Assembly: GCF_014838715.1 (NCBI RefSeq)
Contig: NZ_CP061947.1
Coordinates: 4,516,001-4,580,000 of the forward strand
Direction: 5' to 3'
Source of the DNA: Algoriphagus sp. Y33
GTDB taxonomy: Bacteria; Bacteroidota; Bacteroidia; Cytophagales; Cyclobacteriaceae
Length of the DNA: 64,000 bases
Below are positions 1-9,245 of the stretch, one piece after another. A program made the translations under genes and the position numbers. A model generated the notes under the pieces. That model had not been told where the DNA came from and searched no databases. It saw only the letters and a program-made list of their open reading frames with translations. Each line of letters starts with the position of its first letter. The stretch's first letter is position 1.

Positions 1-1922
1 ATTCAGATACCGGTCAAACAGCAAATGAGGGGTTTACAGCCGGGAGTAATTCAGTAGAAGGAAGCGGAAACTCCATACGTCAGGCAGCTGCGGAAGCCAG
101 ACAATATTTATTAAAGCTGGCGGGACAAAGATGGGATGTAAACCCTAGCTCACTTCAAGTGGAAAATGGAAACATCAAGTCCCCTTCCGGAGAAGAAATA
201 AGCTACTGGAAACTATTGGAAGGAAAATTCATTGAAGAGAAAATCACAGGAGAAGTTAGTCCTAAAAACCCAAAAGATTACAAGTACGTGGGGCAACCCT
301 TGAAGCGGGATGATATACGAAAAATTGTTAATGGCGAATCCCACTTTGTGCACGACATGCAAATGCACGGAATGGTGCATGCCCGGGTTCATCACCCGCC
401 TTCTTACCTGAGTCAGTTACTGTCTGTAGATTTGTCTGAAGTAGAATCCATGCCGGGTGTTTTGAAAGTAATTAGAAATGGGAGTTTTTTAGCAGTAGTC
501 GCTGAGCGGGAATATCAAGTCATAAAAGCATGCGAGAAATTAAGATCAATAGCTGAATGGAAGACTACTTCAATAGAAATTCTTGCTGATCAACTTCAAG
601 ATTCAATGAAAAGTACTTCTGGTAAACCCGAGGAAGTAAAAGCCTCTCCGGGAATAGCAGACACCATTTCAAATGCATACATAAAGCATCAGGCAGAATA
701 TTTCCGCCCATATCACATGCATGCCTCCATGGGGCCTTCCTGTGCGTTGGCGATTTGGGAAAATGATGGGCTGACAGTTTGGACTGCCACGCAGGGCGTT
801 TACCCTTTGCGCAGCACCTTATCCGATCTTTTCGCTATAGACAAGGAAAAAATCCGCTGCATAGGCATCCCTGGGGCTGGCTGCTATGGACATAATGGTG
901 CTGATGACGTGTCCGGAGAGGCAGCTTTGATTGCCAGAGAAATACCCGGAAAACATGTTCGACTGCAGTGGATGAGAGAAGACGAGCACAAATGGGAGCC
1001 ATACGGCACTGCGATGGCATTTCAGCTTTCTGCGGGTATTGATTCTGAGGGAAAGCTACTGGGTTGGGATAGCGTTGTATGGTCAGACTCTCACAGCACC
1101 CGTCCTAATGGCCAGGCAGCGAGTTTCATATCCGCAAGACAGCTGGACCCTCCTTTCGAATTTAAAAAAGGAGGATTTTCCGCCGGTTCCTATAGAAATG
1201 GAATCCCGGAATATAGCATACAAGCCAAGCAACTCCATCTCTACAATTTTGACGGACCACTCCGAACCTCTTCACTTAGAGGACTGGGAGCATATGCAAA
1301 TACTTTTGCAATGGAATCATTCCTGGATGAACTGATCAATAAATCCGGGAATGATCCAATTGCTTTTCGTATACATAACCTAGAAGATCCACGGGCTAGA
1401 GCTGTTTTGGAAGAACTCGCTACAAAGACCAATTGGAAATCAAAAAGCAAAGGTGCAAATAACGGACTGGGGGTTGCCTATGCGAGATACAAGAATGCCA
1501 CATCTTATTTTGCAGTAATGGCTGAAGTTGAAATCGATAAAGCAGCAAAGAACTATAAACTCAAAAAACTCACAGGGGTGATTGACTCTGGATTGACAAT
1601 CAATCCGGACGGGCTGAAAAATCAGACCGAAGGAGGCATGATCCAATCCGCCAGCTGGACGATGATGGAAGAAGTCAATTATGACGAAAAAGGAATAATC
1701 AGTACGGATTGGGTATCCTACCCGATTATTCGAATGATGGATGTGCCGGAAATGGAAGTTCACATTATTAATAGACCGGAGACAAAACCTATGGGTGCCG
1801 GTGAAGCTGCTATGGGACCGGTTGCCGCAGCTATCGCCAATGCGGTATTTGATGCCACGGGAAGTCGGGTCAGGAATCTGCCAATCAAGTCGGAAAAGAT
1901 AGATTGGGACTCAATAAGCTAA
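1..1922 (+). CDS. Molybdopterin-binding subunit of xanthine/aldehyde dehydrogenase family (5' end outside window)
   Basis: The reading frame is open from base 3 to the stop at 1920-1922, so the start lies upstream of the window; the GTG at 159 is internal. Residues before it read DTGQTANEGFTAGSNSVEGS, typical of the second molybdenum-cofactor domain of this family. Downstream are GAGCYGHNGADD, the RTSSLRGLGAYA segment and, near the C-terminus, PMGAGEAAMGP, whose Glu corresponds to the catalytic Glu of xanthine-oxidase-type enzymes. The family hydroxylates aldehydes or N-heterocycles with a Mo-pterin cofactor and normally works with a small [2Fe-2S] subunit, which would lie upstream. A signal peptide and exact substrate cannot be judged from the fragment; the isoquinoline 1-oxidoreductase-like branch is possible. 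Confidence 0.88.
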   Translation, partial: SDTGQTANEGFTAGSNSVEGSGNSIRQAAAEARQYLLKLAGQRWDVNPSSLQVENGNIKSPSGEEISYWKLLEGKFIEEKITGEVSPKNPKDYKYVGQPLKRDDIRKIVNGESHFVHDMQMHGMVHARVHHPPSYLSQLLSVDLSEVESMPGVLKVIRNGSFLAVVAEREYQVIKACEKLRSIAEWKTTSIEILADQLQDSMKSTSGKPEEVKASPGIADTISNAYIKHQAEYFRPYHMHASMGPSCALAIWENDGLTVWTATQGVYPLRSTLSDLFAIDKEKIRCIGIPGAGCYGHNGADDVSGEAALIAREIPGKHVRLQWMREDEHKWEPYGTAMAFQLSAGIDSEGKLLGWDSVVWSDSHSTRPNGQAASFISARQLDPPFEFKKGGFSAGSYRNGIPEYSIQAKQLHLYNFDGPLRTSSLRGLGAYANTFAMESFLDELINKSGNDPIAFRIHNLEDPRARAVLEELATKTNWKSKSKGANNGLGVAYARYKNATSYFAVMAEVEIDKAAKNYKLKKLTGVIDSGLTINPDGLKNQTEGGMIQSASWTMMEEVNYDEKGIISTDWVSYPIIRMMDVPEMEVHIINRPETKPMGAGEAAMGPVAAAIANAVFDATGSRVRNLPIKSEKIDWDSIS

Positions 1923-1933
1923 TTCACGGTCAA

Positions 1934-2347
1934 TCAGCCAATCTTCTTGAAGATGTAAGAGCATCCTTCTATGCACATGGAAGGCGTACGCGGAGAAAAA
2001 ACCAAATCTCCGCTTTCTCTCTTCATAAAATATGTCCGCTCAGGCACCTCTTCCTCACAGTCAAAAAGCACTGCAATAACATGGTCTGTTATTTCGTACT
2101 CACCTTCATTACATCCAAAAAACTCAACTGAAAGAAGACTTCCATTAGGGAGAAAAGTAATAGTCTTGCCTGTAGGCTCATAAGCAGTTCTGTAATCTTC
2201 AGCTCCCGTGTTCCCTTGATACTGATAGAGCTCCCACTTGCCTAGCAGTCCTTCAGAAGTTAGCTCAAAAGGCGCATCATCTTCTTTATCGCAAGATGAA
2301 AAAGATAGCAACCCTATAATTGCAATCCAATAGTATCTCATAGTCAT
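1934..2347 (-). CDS. Small lipoprotein, lipocalin-like hypothetical
   Basis: A 137-residue protein with a hydrophobic leader and lipobox LLSFSSC, so probably a membrane-anchored lipoprotein. After the Cys there is an acidic linker, then the pattern LLGKWELYQYQG, which resembles the opening strand of lipocalin-like domains common in Bacteroidota lipoproteins. Four Cys in the second half (FGCNEGEYE, FDCEEE, SMCIEGCSY) could form disulfides. A second in-frame ATG two codons in (2341) is an equally good start. It runs convergent to the upstream dehydrogenase and sits just downstream of another lipoprotein gene on the same strand. No specific function is recognised; the lipocalin relation is a weak inference. 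Confidence 0.7.
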   Translation of the reverse strand: MTMRYYWIAIIGLLSFSSCDKEDDAPFELTSEGLLGKWELYQYQGNTGAEDYRTAYEPTGKTITFLPNGSLLSVEFFGCNEGEYEITDHVIAVLFDCEEEVPERTYFMKRESGDLVFSPRTPSMCIEGCSYIFKKIG

Positions 2348-2404
2348 AGTATGTTATCTGATTCCGGATAAAAGACGAATCTGAAATCAGATACGCTACA
2401 AAGA

Positions 2405-3664
2405 TCAATCACCTAATATAGAAGACACATCAATTTCCAACAATGCGGTGCCCTCAGTACCCTGAATATTTACATACAGCTTCTCCCCACTCCAGCTCAA
2501 CCCCACTATTCCGGCATTGATCCACTTGCTTTCCTGAAAATCCGTAACCTGGACAAAACTCCCAGAAGTCATATTCTTGATCCAAACCTGTTCTACTCCG
2601 GATCGATCAGATACAAAAGCTAAAAGCCCCGGATTTTCCCTAGAAAAGGATGGATGGCTATCGTTCCAATCAGACACCTCAAAGTTCCTCAAAACAGAAG
2701 GCGTTCCCTGGTCAAAACCTACCACATCATAAGAAAAGCCAAGAAATGTCTCTTTTGGAAAAGCCAAGCTGTAAGCGATCATGTTTTCTTCAACCGAATA
2801 ATTCATTCCAGATAAATGGATTGGAGCATTTTCCAAAATTTCTTCTTCCCTTATCAGGCTCAATGTATCTTTTGTTATTTCAAACTCAATAATTCCAGAC
2901 TGACCTTGCACCAAACTATCCAAAAAATACAACAGCGTAGTGTCTCCAATTCCAAACACGGGAAAATAACTCTGGAATGAGTCACTTGCATATTCCTTTA
3001 CTTCACGTGAGGCAAGATTATACTGGTTGATTGAAGACGAATTATCATCTCCACCCACAAACGCCAAGTTAACTCCATCCGCAGACCAGGACGGATATTT
3101 CCCGTTTTCTATAATCAGACGGTGAGTCCTATTGTTCAGATCATATAGAAAAACCCTTTGTGGACTTACAGTTGAAACAGCTTCCGAAACTGAATAAACT
3201 AGGATTTGTCCATCAGGAGACACTTGGGGGTGCGTGATGTAATCAAATCCGTCTCTTTCGAAAACAGTCACTCCTGCGGGGAGCTCATTCGGCACCACCA
3301 TCACGCGATTAGTTTCATTGCTTATATTCGCTCTTTTAGCTATCACGAAAAACTCCTGCTTGACGCCAGGTTCCAAACCCTCCACAAGAAAAGTCATCTC
3401 TCCCGCCTGAGTTTCTGCTACTTTATAGGTGGTAGTGGTTGTCTGCGACTTCGTCCAGATCTCATAATAAGTCGCCGGAACAACAGAGGGGCAAAATCCT
3501 GCACATAACTGATTTGAGTTCCATGTGAGCTCTACCTTGTCTGCCCCAATCAATTTTGAATACAACATAGGGGCCTCCAATACGCTACCTTCAGGAATGG
3601 GGTCATCGAAATTTTCACAGGATGAAAAAATTAGAATTGAAAACAAGAGTAAAACGCTCTTCAT
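2405..3664 (-). CDS. Lipoprotein with fibronectin-III-like and TolB-like beta-propeller regions
   Basis: A 419-residue predicted lipoprotein (leader MKSVLLLFSILIFSSC). Residues about 30-130 look like a fibronectin type III domain (VELTWNSNQ, VEGLEPGVKQEFFVIAKR). From about 140 to the end there are repeated PD40/TolB-type blades, for example HPQVSPDGQILVYSVS, YPSWSADGVNLAFVGG, HPSFSRENPGLLAFVSDRSG and QVWIKNMTSG. Such propellers usually mediate protein or ligand binding at the outer membrane or cell surface; no catalytic residues are apparent. The next gene on the same strand is the small lipoprotein at 1934-2347 with a 57-bp gap, so the two may be co-transcribed. Substrate and partner are unknown. 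Confidence 0.8.
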   Translation of the reverse strand: MKSVLLLFSILIFSSCENFDDPIPEGSVLEAPMLYSKLIGADKVELTWNSNQLCAGFCPSVVPATYYEIWTKSQTTTTTYKVAETQAGEMTFLVEGLEPGVKQEFFVIAKRANISNETNRVMVVPNELPAGVTVFERDGFDYITHPQVSPDGQILVYSVSEAVSTVSPQRVFLYDLNNRTHRLIIENGKYPSWSADGVNLAFVGGDDNSSSINQYNLASREVKEYASDSFQSYFPVFGIGDTTLLYFLDSLVQGQSGIIEFEITKDTLSLIREEEILENAPIHLSGMNYSVEENMIAYSLAFPKETFLGFSYDVVGFDQGTPSVLRNFEVSDWNDSHPSFSRENPGLLAFVSDRSGVEQVWIKNMTSGSFVQVTDFQESKWINAGIVGLSWSGEKLYVNIQGTEGTALLEIDVSSILGD

Positions 3665-3691
3665 AAGATGATTTAGTTATATGACTGCCCT

Positions 3692-3817
3692 TAATGCTGC
3701 CAGTGAGGTTATTTTCTTTGCTTGGGAGGAACCGAAGACGGATGGCCGACGTAGCCGCAATTCTTAAATTCACCTTCTCTTATGGCGTCTTTGAATCCCA
3801 ACTGCTAAAAGCGGATA
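3692..3817. repeat. Dispersed intergenic repeat, copy A
   Basis: About 126 bp lying between two genes. It aligns by eye over its whole length with 20894-21025: both share AATG..(A/G)CCAGT, TTTTC(T/C)TTGCTT, then CCGA(A/T)GACGGATG(G/A)CCGA, GTAGCC, TCTTATG, and end in AAAGCGGATA. Substitutions and short indels are spread throughout, so the copies are old. The plus-strand reading frame across it is a by-product of the repeat, not a gene. Confidence 0.65.
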
Positions 3818-3874
3818 ACCATTCGGTTAAAATCTCTACGTCTTTAATTAAGAAAGAGATTCATTCAAGGCATA

Positions 3875-4471
3875 TTAGAATAGGTATCCCACACCGAGCT
3901 GAATGCCCAATTCCTGCAAGATATGTTTGTAGTTGCCTGTTTTTTCAAATGGAATGACACTATGCCTTTTGTAATTGGGAAAAATAGAGAATGAGAATTT
4001 TCCCGTATTCCATTTAGCTCCCAAACCAGCCAAATAACCAATTCCACTTTGATCTGTAATATTATTGTCTTCGGAAAGTTGAAAATCTATGATGGGACCT
4101 GCTGCCGCATAAAAAACTTTTCCTAAAGCATACTCTGCATAGATAGGAATGGAAAGCATCTGGAAATTGGGGTTATGCGAATAGCCATAGAGGCAATTGA
4201 TGCAGGGAGGGAAATTAGGATTGTATTTCACATCAGCAAAGGAATAATCCACTCCTCCTGTCAGGGAGAGTTTCTCTCCAATTCCTTGCGACAAAAGCAC
4301 TCCTACTTCTTTAAAATTTCTGATAGTGACTGAACTTGCACCATCCAGATCAACTTTGGGATCCGCTCTTACTCCAGAAACTCCAAAATACCCTTTCACT
4401 TCCAAAGCTGATTGAGCTGTCACAGAAAAACCTGCTAGCAGGATAAAGCAAAGTAAAAGTGCATTTTTCAT
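3875..4471 (-). CDS. Outer-membrane beta-barrel protein, hypothetical
   Basis: A 198-residue protein with a Sec signal peptide (MKNALLLCFILLAGFSVTAQ, cleavage likely after TAQ) followed by alternating polar/aromatic strands and a C-terminal Phe (LGVGYLF), the usual signature for BAM-assembled barrels. Internal strands such as KLSLTGGVDYSFADVKY, YAEYALGKVFYAAAG and YLAGLGAKWNTGKFSFSIF fit an eight-stranded small porin-like barrel (OMP_b-brl type). An internal pair of Cys (PPCINCLYG) forms a CxxC in a predicted loop. It stands alone on the minus strand. No function can be assigned. Confidence 0.75.
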   Translation of the reverse strand: MKNALLLCFILLAGFSVTAQSALEVKGYFGVSGVRADPKVDLDGASSVTIRNFKEVGVLLSQGIGEKLSLTGGVDYSFADVKYNPNFPPCINCLYGYSHNPNFQMLSIPIYAEYALGKVFYAAAGPIIDFQLSEDNNITDQSGIGYLAGLGAKWNTGKFSFSIFPNYKRHSVIPFEKTGNYKHILQELGIQLGVGYLF

Positions 4472-4644
4472 AAGGTCGAAGTTAATGACAAAAGTAGTTT
4501 AGCCAAGACGAGAGCAAATGCTTATTTGCTACAAAGCAGCGTGACTTCACCAATCAACCGGCGTTTTCATAAAATCCAGCTTCTGGAGAAGCGGGATAAC
4601 AAACAGCAGCTGCGTCCTCTGCGTGACCTTTGTGGTTAAAAAAT

Positions 4645-4677
4645 AAAAAACGCCGACTTCTCAGCCGGCGTTTTCCA
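4645..4677 (-). terminator. Rho-independent terminator of rpsA
   Basis: Inverted repeat with arms AACGCCG and CGGCGTT just downstream of the rpsA stop; on the minus strand it is followed by a T-rich run. Confidence 0.85.
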
Positions 4678-4719
4678 ATATTAAGTAAGTCTTGATGCTA
4701 AGTTCTAGAATCTAGCTTC

Positions 4720-6492
4720 TTACTTCTTTCCTTCCATTTGCTCTTTCAATTGAGTCAAAGCGTCCAAGTCACCAAGAGTTGACTTCTCAGCCGGAGCAGA
4801 AGATGAAGTAGAAGCAGAACCTGAATCAGATTTCTTCTTCACTTCTTTTTTAGCCGATTTCGCTTCTTCTCTGAACATTGCAGTGTGAGAGAGAACGATT
4901 CTCTTATCATCTTTAGAGAATTCAGTCACTTTGAAGTCCAGAGACTCACCAACCTCTACTTGAGATCCGTCTTCTTTCTCCAAGTTTTTCACTGTAGCAA
5001 ACCCTTCAAGACCGTATGGCAATTCAAGAACTGCACCTTTGTCATTTTTAGAGTTTACAGTACACTTGTGAACTGATCCGATAGGGAATACAGATTCGAA
5101 TGTATCCCATGGATTCTCTTCCAATTGCTTGTGGCCAAGAGCCAATCTTCTGTTGTCTACGTCAAGCTCAAGAACTGCTACTTCCAGCTCATCGCCTACT
5201 TTTACAAACTCAGAAGGATGCTTGATTTTCTTAGTCCAAGAAAGATCAGAAACGTGAACCAAACCGTCGATTCCTTCTTCCAATTCAAGGAATAGGCCGA
5301 AGTTAGTCAAGTTTCTTACCACACCTTTGTGCTTAGAACCTACAGCGTACTTAGTACCCATATCGTTCTTAGTCCAAGGATCTTCAGTCAATTGCTTGAT
5401 GCCAAGAGACATCTTTCTGTCATCTTTGTCAAGAGTCAATACCACAGCTTCGATTTCGTCACCCACTTTCACGAAGTCGGCAGGATTTCTCAAATGCTGG
5501 GACCAGCTCATTTCAGACACGTGGATCAAACCTTCTACACCCGGAGCAAGCTCAAGGAACGCACCGTAGTCCGCTACGTTTACGATCTTACCTTTCACTC
5601 TAGATCCGATTTCAAGGCTAGACGCCAAAGAATCCCAAGGATGGGCAGTAAGCTGCTTCATACCCAAAGAAATTCTCTTCTTATCATCATCAAAGTCAAG
5701 AACCACAATCTGAACTTTCTGGTCAAGTTGCAATACTTCTTCCGGATGATTGATACGTCCCCAAGAGATATCTGTAATGTGAAGAAGACCATCCACACCA
5801 CCCAAATCGATGAATACACCGAAGTTGGTCATGTTCTTGATCACACCTTCCAATACCTGACCTTTCTCAAGGTTGTTCAAGATCTCAGCTTTTTGCTTCT
5901 CAAGATCTTTCTCGATCAACACTTTGTGAGATACTACTACGTTATCATTTGCGTGGTTGATTTTCACCACTTTCACTTCCATTTTCTTACCTACATAGAT
6001 ATCGAAATCTCTGATAGGCTTCACGTCGATCTGAGAACCCGGCAAGAATGCTTCTACACCGTAAATATCTACGATCAAACCACCCTTGGTTCTTCTTTTC
6101 ACCAAACCTTCGATCACGTTGTCATTTTCAAGGGCATCTTCAATGTCCTGCCATGCACGTACGATCTTAGCTTTCTTACGGGAAAGGATCAACTGCCCAA
6201 GGGCGTTTTCCTGCTCTTCGATGAATACCTCTACAGTATCACCTGGCTTGATAGATTCAAGATCTCTGAATTCAGAAAGAGGAACCAATCCATCAGATTT
6301 GAAGCCGATGTTGATGATTACGTCCTTGTCATTCACACCTACCACAGTGCCTTTGATTACTTCTTTCTCAGTGATCTCGCCTAATGTACCTTCGTACATC
6401 GCAGCCATTTGCTCACGCTGTTCTTTGGAATAGCCTTCGCCAAAACCTTTGGTTTCGAAGTTGTCCCAGTTAAAATCTTCTTTGTTAGACAT
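4720..6492 (-). CDS. rpsA: 30S ribosomal protein S1
   Basis: About 590 residues with six tandem S1 RNA-binding repeats, each carrying the G-x-V-x-x-(hydrophobic)-G-(A/V)-F/L-(V/L) pattern, for example GVIKNMTNFGVFIDLGGVDG, KIVNVADYGAFLELAPGVEG and RNLTNFGLFLELEEGIDG. S1 binds mRNA on the 30S subunit and helps initiation, which matters in Bacteroidota where Shine-Dalgarno sites are scarce. The frame extends upstream to 6516, but the ATG at 6492 (MSNKEDFNW) is the more natural start. The tail (after residue 545) is Lys/Ser rich and low-complexity. A strong promoter box lies about 115 bp upstream, leaving a long 5' leader. Confidence 0.96.
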   Translation of the reverse strand: MSNKEDFNWDNFETKGFGEGYSKEQREQMAAMYEGTLGEITEKEVIKGTVVGVNDKDVIINIGFKSDGLVPLSEFRDLESIKPGDTVEVFIEEQENALGQLILSRKKAKIVRAWQDIEDALENDNVIEGLVKRRTKGGLIVDIYGVEAFLPGSQIDVKPIRDFDIYVGKKMEVKVVKINHANDNVVVSHKVLIEKDLEKQKAEILNNLEKGQVLEGVIKNMTNFGVFIDLGGVDGLLHITDISWGRINHPEEVLQLDQKVQIVVLDFDDDKKRISLGMKQLTAHPWDSLASSLEIGSRVKGKIVNVADYGAFLELAPGVEGLIHVSEMSWSQHLRNPADFVKVGDEIEAVVLTLDKDDRKMSLGIKQLTEDPWTKNDMGTKYAVGSKHKGVVRNLTNFGLFLELEEGIDGLVHVSDLSWTKKIKHPSEFVKVGDELEVAVLELDVDNRRLALGHKQLEENPWDTFESVFPIGSVHKCTVNSKNDKGAVLELPYGLEGFATVKNLEKEDGSQVEVGESLDFKVTEFSKDDKRIVLSHTAMFREEAKSAKKEVKKKSDSGSASTSSSAPAEKSTLGDLDALTQLKEQMEGKK

Positions 6493-6603
6493 AATAGTAA
6501 AAACCCTGATTAGCAATAGCCCTCGGGTCAGGAAGCTATCGTTTTTAGTTGTAAATCAGCGCATTAAGCAAGCAAAACACACTCCATTCACCCGAACGGA
6601 CTG

Positions 6604-6611
6604 CAAAGGTA
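6604..6611 (-). promoter_or_regulatory. Bacteroidota -7 promoter box of rpsA
   Basis: Minus strand reads TACCTTTG, a perfect TAnnTTTG box, followed by CAG. It would give a 5' leader of roughly 105-115 nt before the rpsA ATG. The same box (TACCTTTGCA) drives the SRP RNA at 32375, which supports it. No clear TTG is seen at the ideal distance upstream. Confidence 0.55.
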
Positions 6612-7007
6612 GGGAAATATTGACAAATGAGGGATTTTAAGGAATATTTGGGAGGAAAAGTTTGACGGTTGGAAACTTGGTAAGCGGGAAAATTTGATTT
6701 TTTTGGCTGATAACGTCTATACATTTACAATAAAACCACGGTTCCCTAAATTTTCATAGGTTCAGAACCACAATGCTATTATTTTTAATAGACTATATTT
6801 TTCCCTGATTTTTTTCTAAAAACTTGGCCAGTTTCCCCATTGGTAAAAGCCTACAACTCAAAAGTAATTCTTGACCGTAAAAACACTCACCCCATTTCTT
6901 CTACGATTCAATACAGCAATTCCGCTATTCACTACTTCCCGTTTTATTAAAAATTTCAACCATGCAATATTTGGGAAAAGAAATTCAATCATAACTCGCT
7001 ATCAAAT
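6612..7007. other. Intergenic region between divergent rpsA and 7008 gene
   Basis: About 400 bp of AT-rich sequence. Apart from the upstream part of the rpsA promoter I see no gene, RNA or repeat. The promoter for the gene at 7008 should lie here but no convincing TAnnTTTG box could be assigned. Confidence 0.5.
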
Positions 7008-8135
7008 ATGAACAGGACATCTACACCTAAGCTTGTTTTCGCAGTTCTTTGCTTTTGCGGCCTTTTTGCTTTCAGCGCAACGCATGCCCAATCAAGAAAC
7101 AGCTCTATTAGTAGTTCAACCAATGGATCTACCAGTCGATATACTTCCAATAGCAACAATCAAAAATTAAATATTGAATCAAACGGCAAGGTTGTTATCG
7201 GAAATGACGAAAAATCGATCAGTTCCATTTCCAGCGGAGGCTATCTCAAAATCGAGAAAACGACCTTCGGCAATACCAGATCCATATTCATCAGCAATTC
7301 AGGTAATGGTCTGGATTATGAATACAAGGAAGGAAGAACTAAAAAACCTTTTGATCCGGATGGACGTGCTTGGCTTGCCGAAATCCTGCCTGAATTATTG
7401 AATACCACCACTATAGCATCGGAAGAACGGGTTGATCGTTTGTATAGAAAAGGCGGGGCAAAATCTGTTTTGGACATGATCGGAAATCTCGGGGGAGACC
7501 ATGTCAAAACCCACTACCTCGGGTTACTATTGCAGAAAAACCTAAAACCGAGCGAAATCACAGCCACTATTGACAAAACAATCAGTCAGGTGAGCTCTGA
7601 CCACTACCAGACTGAAATTTACAAAAAGATAAAGCCTTTCTATTTCAACGATATCAATCAGCTTAGAAGAGTCGTTGAATCATTGCAATCCGATCACTTC
7701 AGGGCAGAGCTGCTCAAACCTATTTTTTCTGAACATACTGTTGGAGGAGAAGGACAGAAATCCATTGAACTGATCAACATGTTAGACAGCGACCATTTCA
7801 AAAATGAAATTGCCCGCACACTTGATTTCGGAAAGCTGTCTGATCAGGAATTGAAATTTATGGTCGACGAGCTTGTTCCTTCTATTGACTCAGATCATTT
7901 CAAAAATGAATTGCTGAAAACCGCGATAAACGAGGGAAATATGACTGAAAACAGATCATTGATAATCCTTTCAGGTGTGAAGGACATCGACAGCGATCAC
8001 TTCAAAGCCGAAATCCTGAAATACCTCTGTCAGAAACAAGGATCCGAAAAAGTAAAAGCCAAAATCCGTGAAACGGCTAAATCAGAAATTCATTCTTCCC
8101 ATTTCTTTGGTGAAGTAATGAGATGCGCTTCTTGA
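7008..8135 (+). CDS. Exported protein with tandem (S/G)DH(F/Y) helical repeats
   Basis: A 375-residue protein with a signal peptide ending at ATHAQ. An N-terminal region rich in Ser/Asn (about 28-130) resembles the membrane-distal part attached to M56/BlaR1-like peptidases. It is followed by about seven repeats of roughly 36 residues, each centred on (S/G)DH(F/Y)K.E(L/I): GDHVKTHYL, SDHYQTEIY, SDHFRAELL, SDHFKNEIA, SDHFKNELL, SDHFKAEIL and SSHFFGEVM. These look like alpha-helical solenoid repeats, inferred from periodicity. The gene precedes, with an 81-bp gap, two LytS-type kinases and a LytTR regulator, so it may sense or bind something for that pathway. No catalytic motif is seen. Confidence 0.75.
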   Translation: MNRTSTPKLVFAVLCFCGLFAFSATHAQSRNSSISSSTNGSTSRYTSNSNNQKLNIESNGKVVIGNDEKSISSISSGGYLKIEKTTFGNTRSIFISNSGNGLDYEYKEGRTKKPFDPDGRAWLAEILPELLNTTTIASEERVDRLYRKGGAKSVLDMIGNLGGDHVKTHYLGLLLQKNLKPSEITATIDKTISQVSSDHYQTEIYKKIKPFYFNDINQLRRVVESLQSDHFRAELLKPIFSEHTVGGEGQKSIELINMLDSDHFKNEIARTLDFGKLSDQELKFMVDELVPSIDSDHFKNELLKTAINEGNMTENRSLIILSGVKDIDSDHFKAEILKYLCQKQGSEKVKAKIRETAKSEIHSSHFFGEVMRCAS

Positions 8136-8216
8136 AAATACTCTCGTCTTCAAATGGTTTTGTAAATTAAACCAATCAGTTCGTAATCGGGACTGGGATA
8201 AAGTCTTATTTACCCC

Positions 8217-9245
8217 ATGGAAAAAACTATTTCCTTTCTTCTGGCATTAGTGCTGACAAGTAGTCTAACCCTCTACCTACTCTACAATGGAGGGTTGTTG
8301 CACTGGCTTGGTTCTGTTAGCCGCGCACAGTGGTCGCTGGCACTGATGGGTATATCAGTAAGCCTGGTTCTTTCCCTTGGTTATCTTTTCATTGTAAAGC
8401 TGCAACCTTGGGATAAAGGGCACACTACCCGATCTGTGTTAATCATGTTGTTGATTTGGGGCAGCCTGACGCTTTATTCTTACTTGCTTGAAAGCCTGTT
8501 TGAAAAAGGCTTTGGAGATAGCCTTGACTACATCAGCGGGAATTTGGCTATCAAAGGCAGTGTTGTTTCATTGATCCTTTCTCTACTCATTGTTTGGATT
8601 GACTACAGCTGGTTTTCCTTTGCCCGGTTTTCAAAGGAAACCATCCAAGAGATGAGGGACTCCAGAAACAAGGAAGAACTTCAGTTTAAACTGCTCAGAT
8701 CCCAACTTACCCCCCACTTTTTGTTCAACTCGCTCAACAGCGCCTCCAACCTGATCACGCATCAACCTCAAAGAGCCGAGGAGTTCATCAGAAAACTGGC
8801 CTTCAACTTCTCCAATCTAATCCATAATGGAATACAGCCTCTCAACACGCTAAAAAGGGAAATAGAAATCATCGACAACTACATGCACCTGATGCAGGTC
8901 AGGTATGGCCAGAAGGTGGTTTTGGAGAAAAGGATCAAACCCGAATTTACTTCCAAACTTATCCCTGCACTTGGAATCCAGTTATTGGTTGAGAACGCCT
9001 TAAAACACAATGTGGCGAGTATGGCCCGTCCGGTCAAAATAATAATCACGGCCGACCATGAGCAAGTGGCCGTAGCCAATAGCATTACCGAAAAGCCTCA
9101 GTCCGTTGAATCCACCGGAGTCGGACTCAAAAACCTGAAAGAGCGTTACCAATACCACGGGAATTCGGCACCATCCATTTACCAGTCAGAAGGCTTCTAT
9201 TATGTTTGCCTGCCTTATGTCATCCAGAACCCCGCAAAACAATGA
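8217..9245 (+). CDS. LytS/YehU-type sensor histidine kinase
   Basis: A 342-residue membrane kinase. Four hydrophobic segments lie in residues about 5-130, followed by the His_kinase domain with QLTPHFLFNSLNSASNLI; His167 is the expected phospho-acceptor. The N-box appears as GIQLLVENALKHNV and a G-box-like GVGLKNLKERYQYHG follows. Such kinases phosphorylate LytTR response regulators. The stop codon overlaps the next gene's ATG (ATGA), so the two are translationally coupled; the regulator lies downstream at 10515. The extracellular part is negligible, so any signal must be sensed in the membrane or through partners. Confidence 0.92.
   Translation: MEKTISFLLALVLTSSLTLYLLYNGGLLHWLGSVSRAQWSLALMGISVSLVLSLGYLFIVKLQPWDKGHTTRSVLIMLLIWGSLTLYSYLLESLFEKGFGDSLDYISGNLAIKGSVVSLILSLLIVWIDYSWFSFARFSKETIQEMRDSRNKEELQFKLLRSQLTPHFLFNSLNSASNLITHQPQRAEEFIRKLAFNFSNLIHNGIQPLNTLKREIEIIDNYMHLMQVRYGQKVVLEKRIKPEFTSKLIPALGIQLLVENALKHNVASMARPVKIIITADHEQVAVANSITEKPQSVESTGVGLKNLKERYQYHGNSAPSIYQSEGFYYVCLPYVIQNPAKQ

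Noticed and set aside
3694..3957. Plus-strand open frame of 87 codons
   Set aside because: It translates the dispersed repeat and then runs antisense into the beta-barrel gene.
5329..6384. Plus-strand frame of 351 codons
   Set aside because: It is entirely antisense to rpsA, whose S1 repeats are unmistakable; the long frame is a by-product of codon bias.
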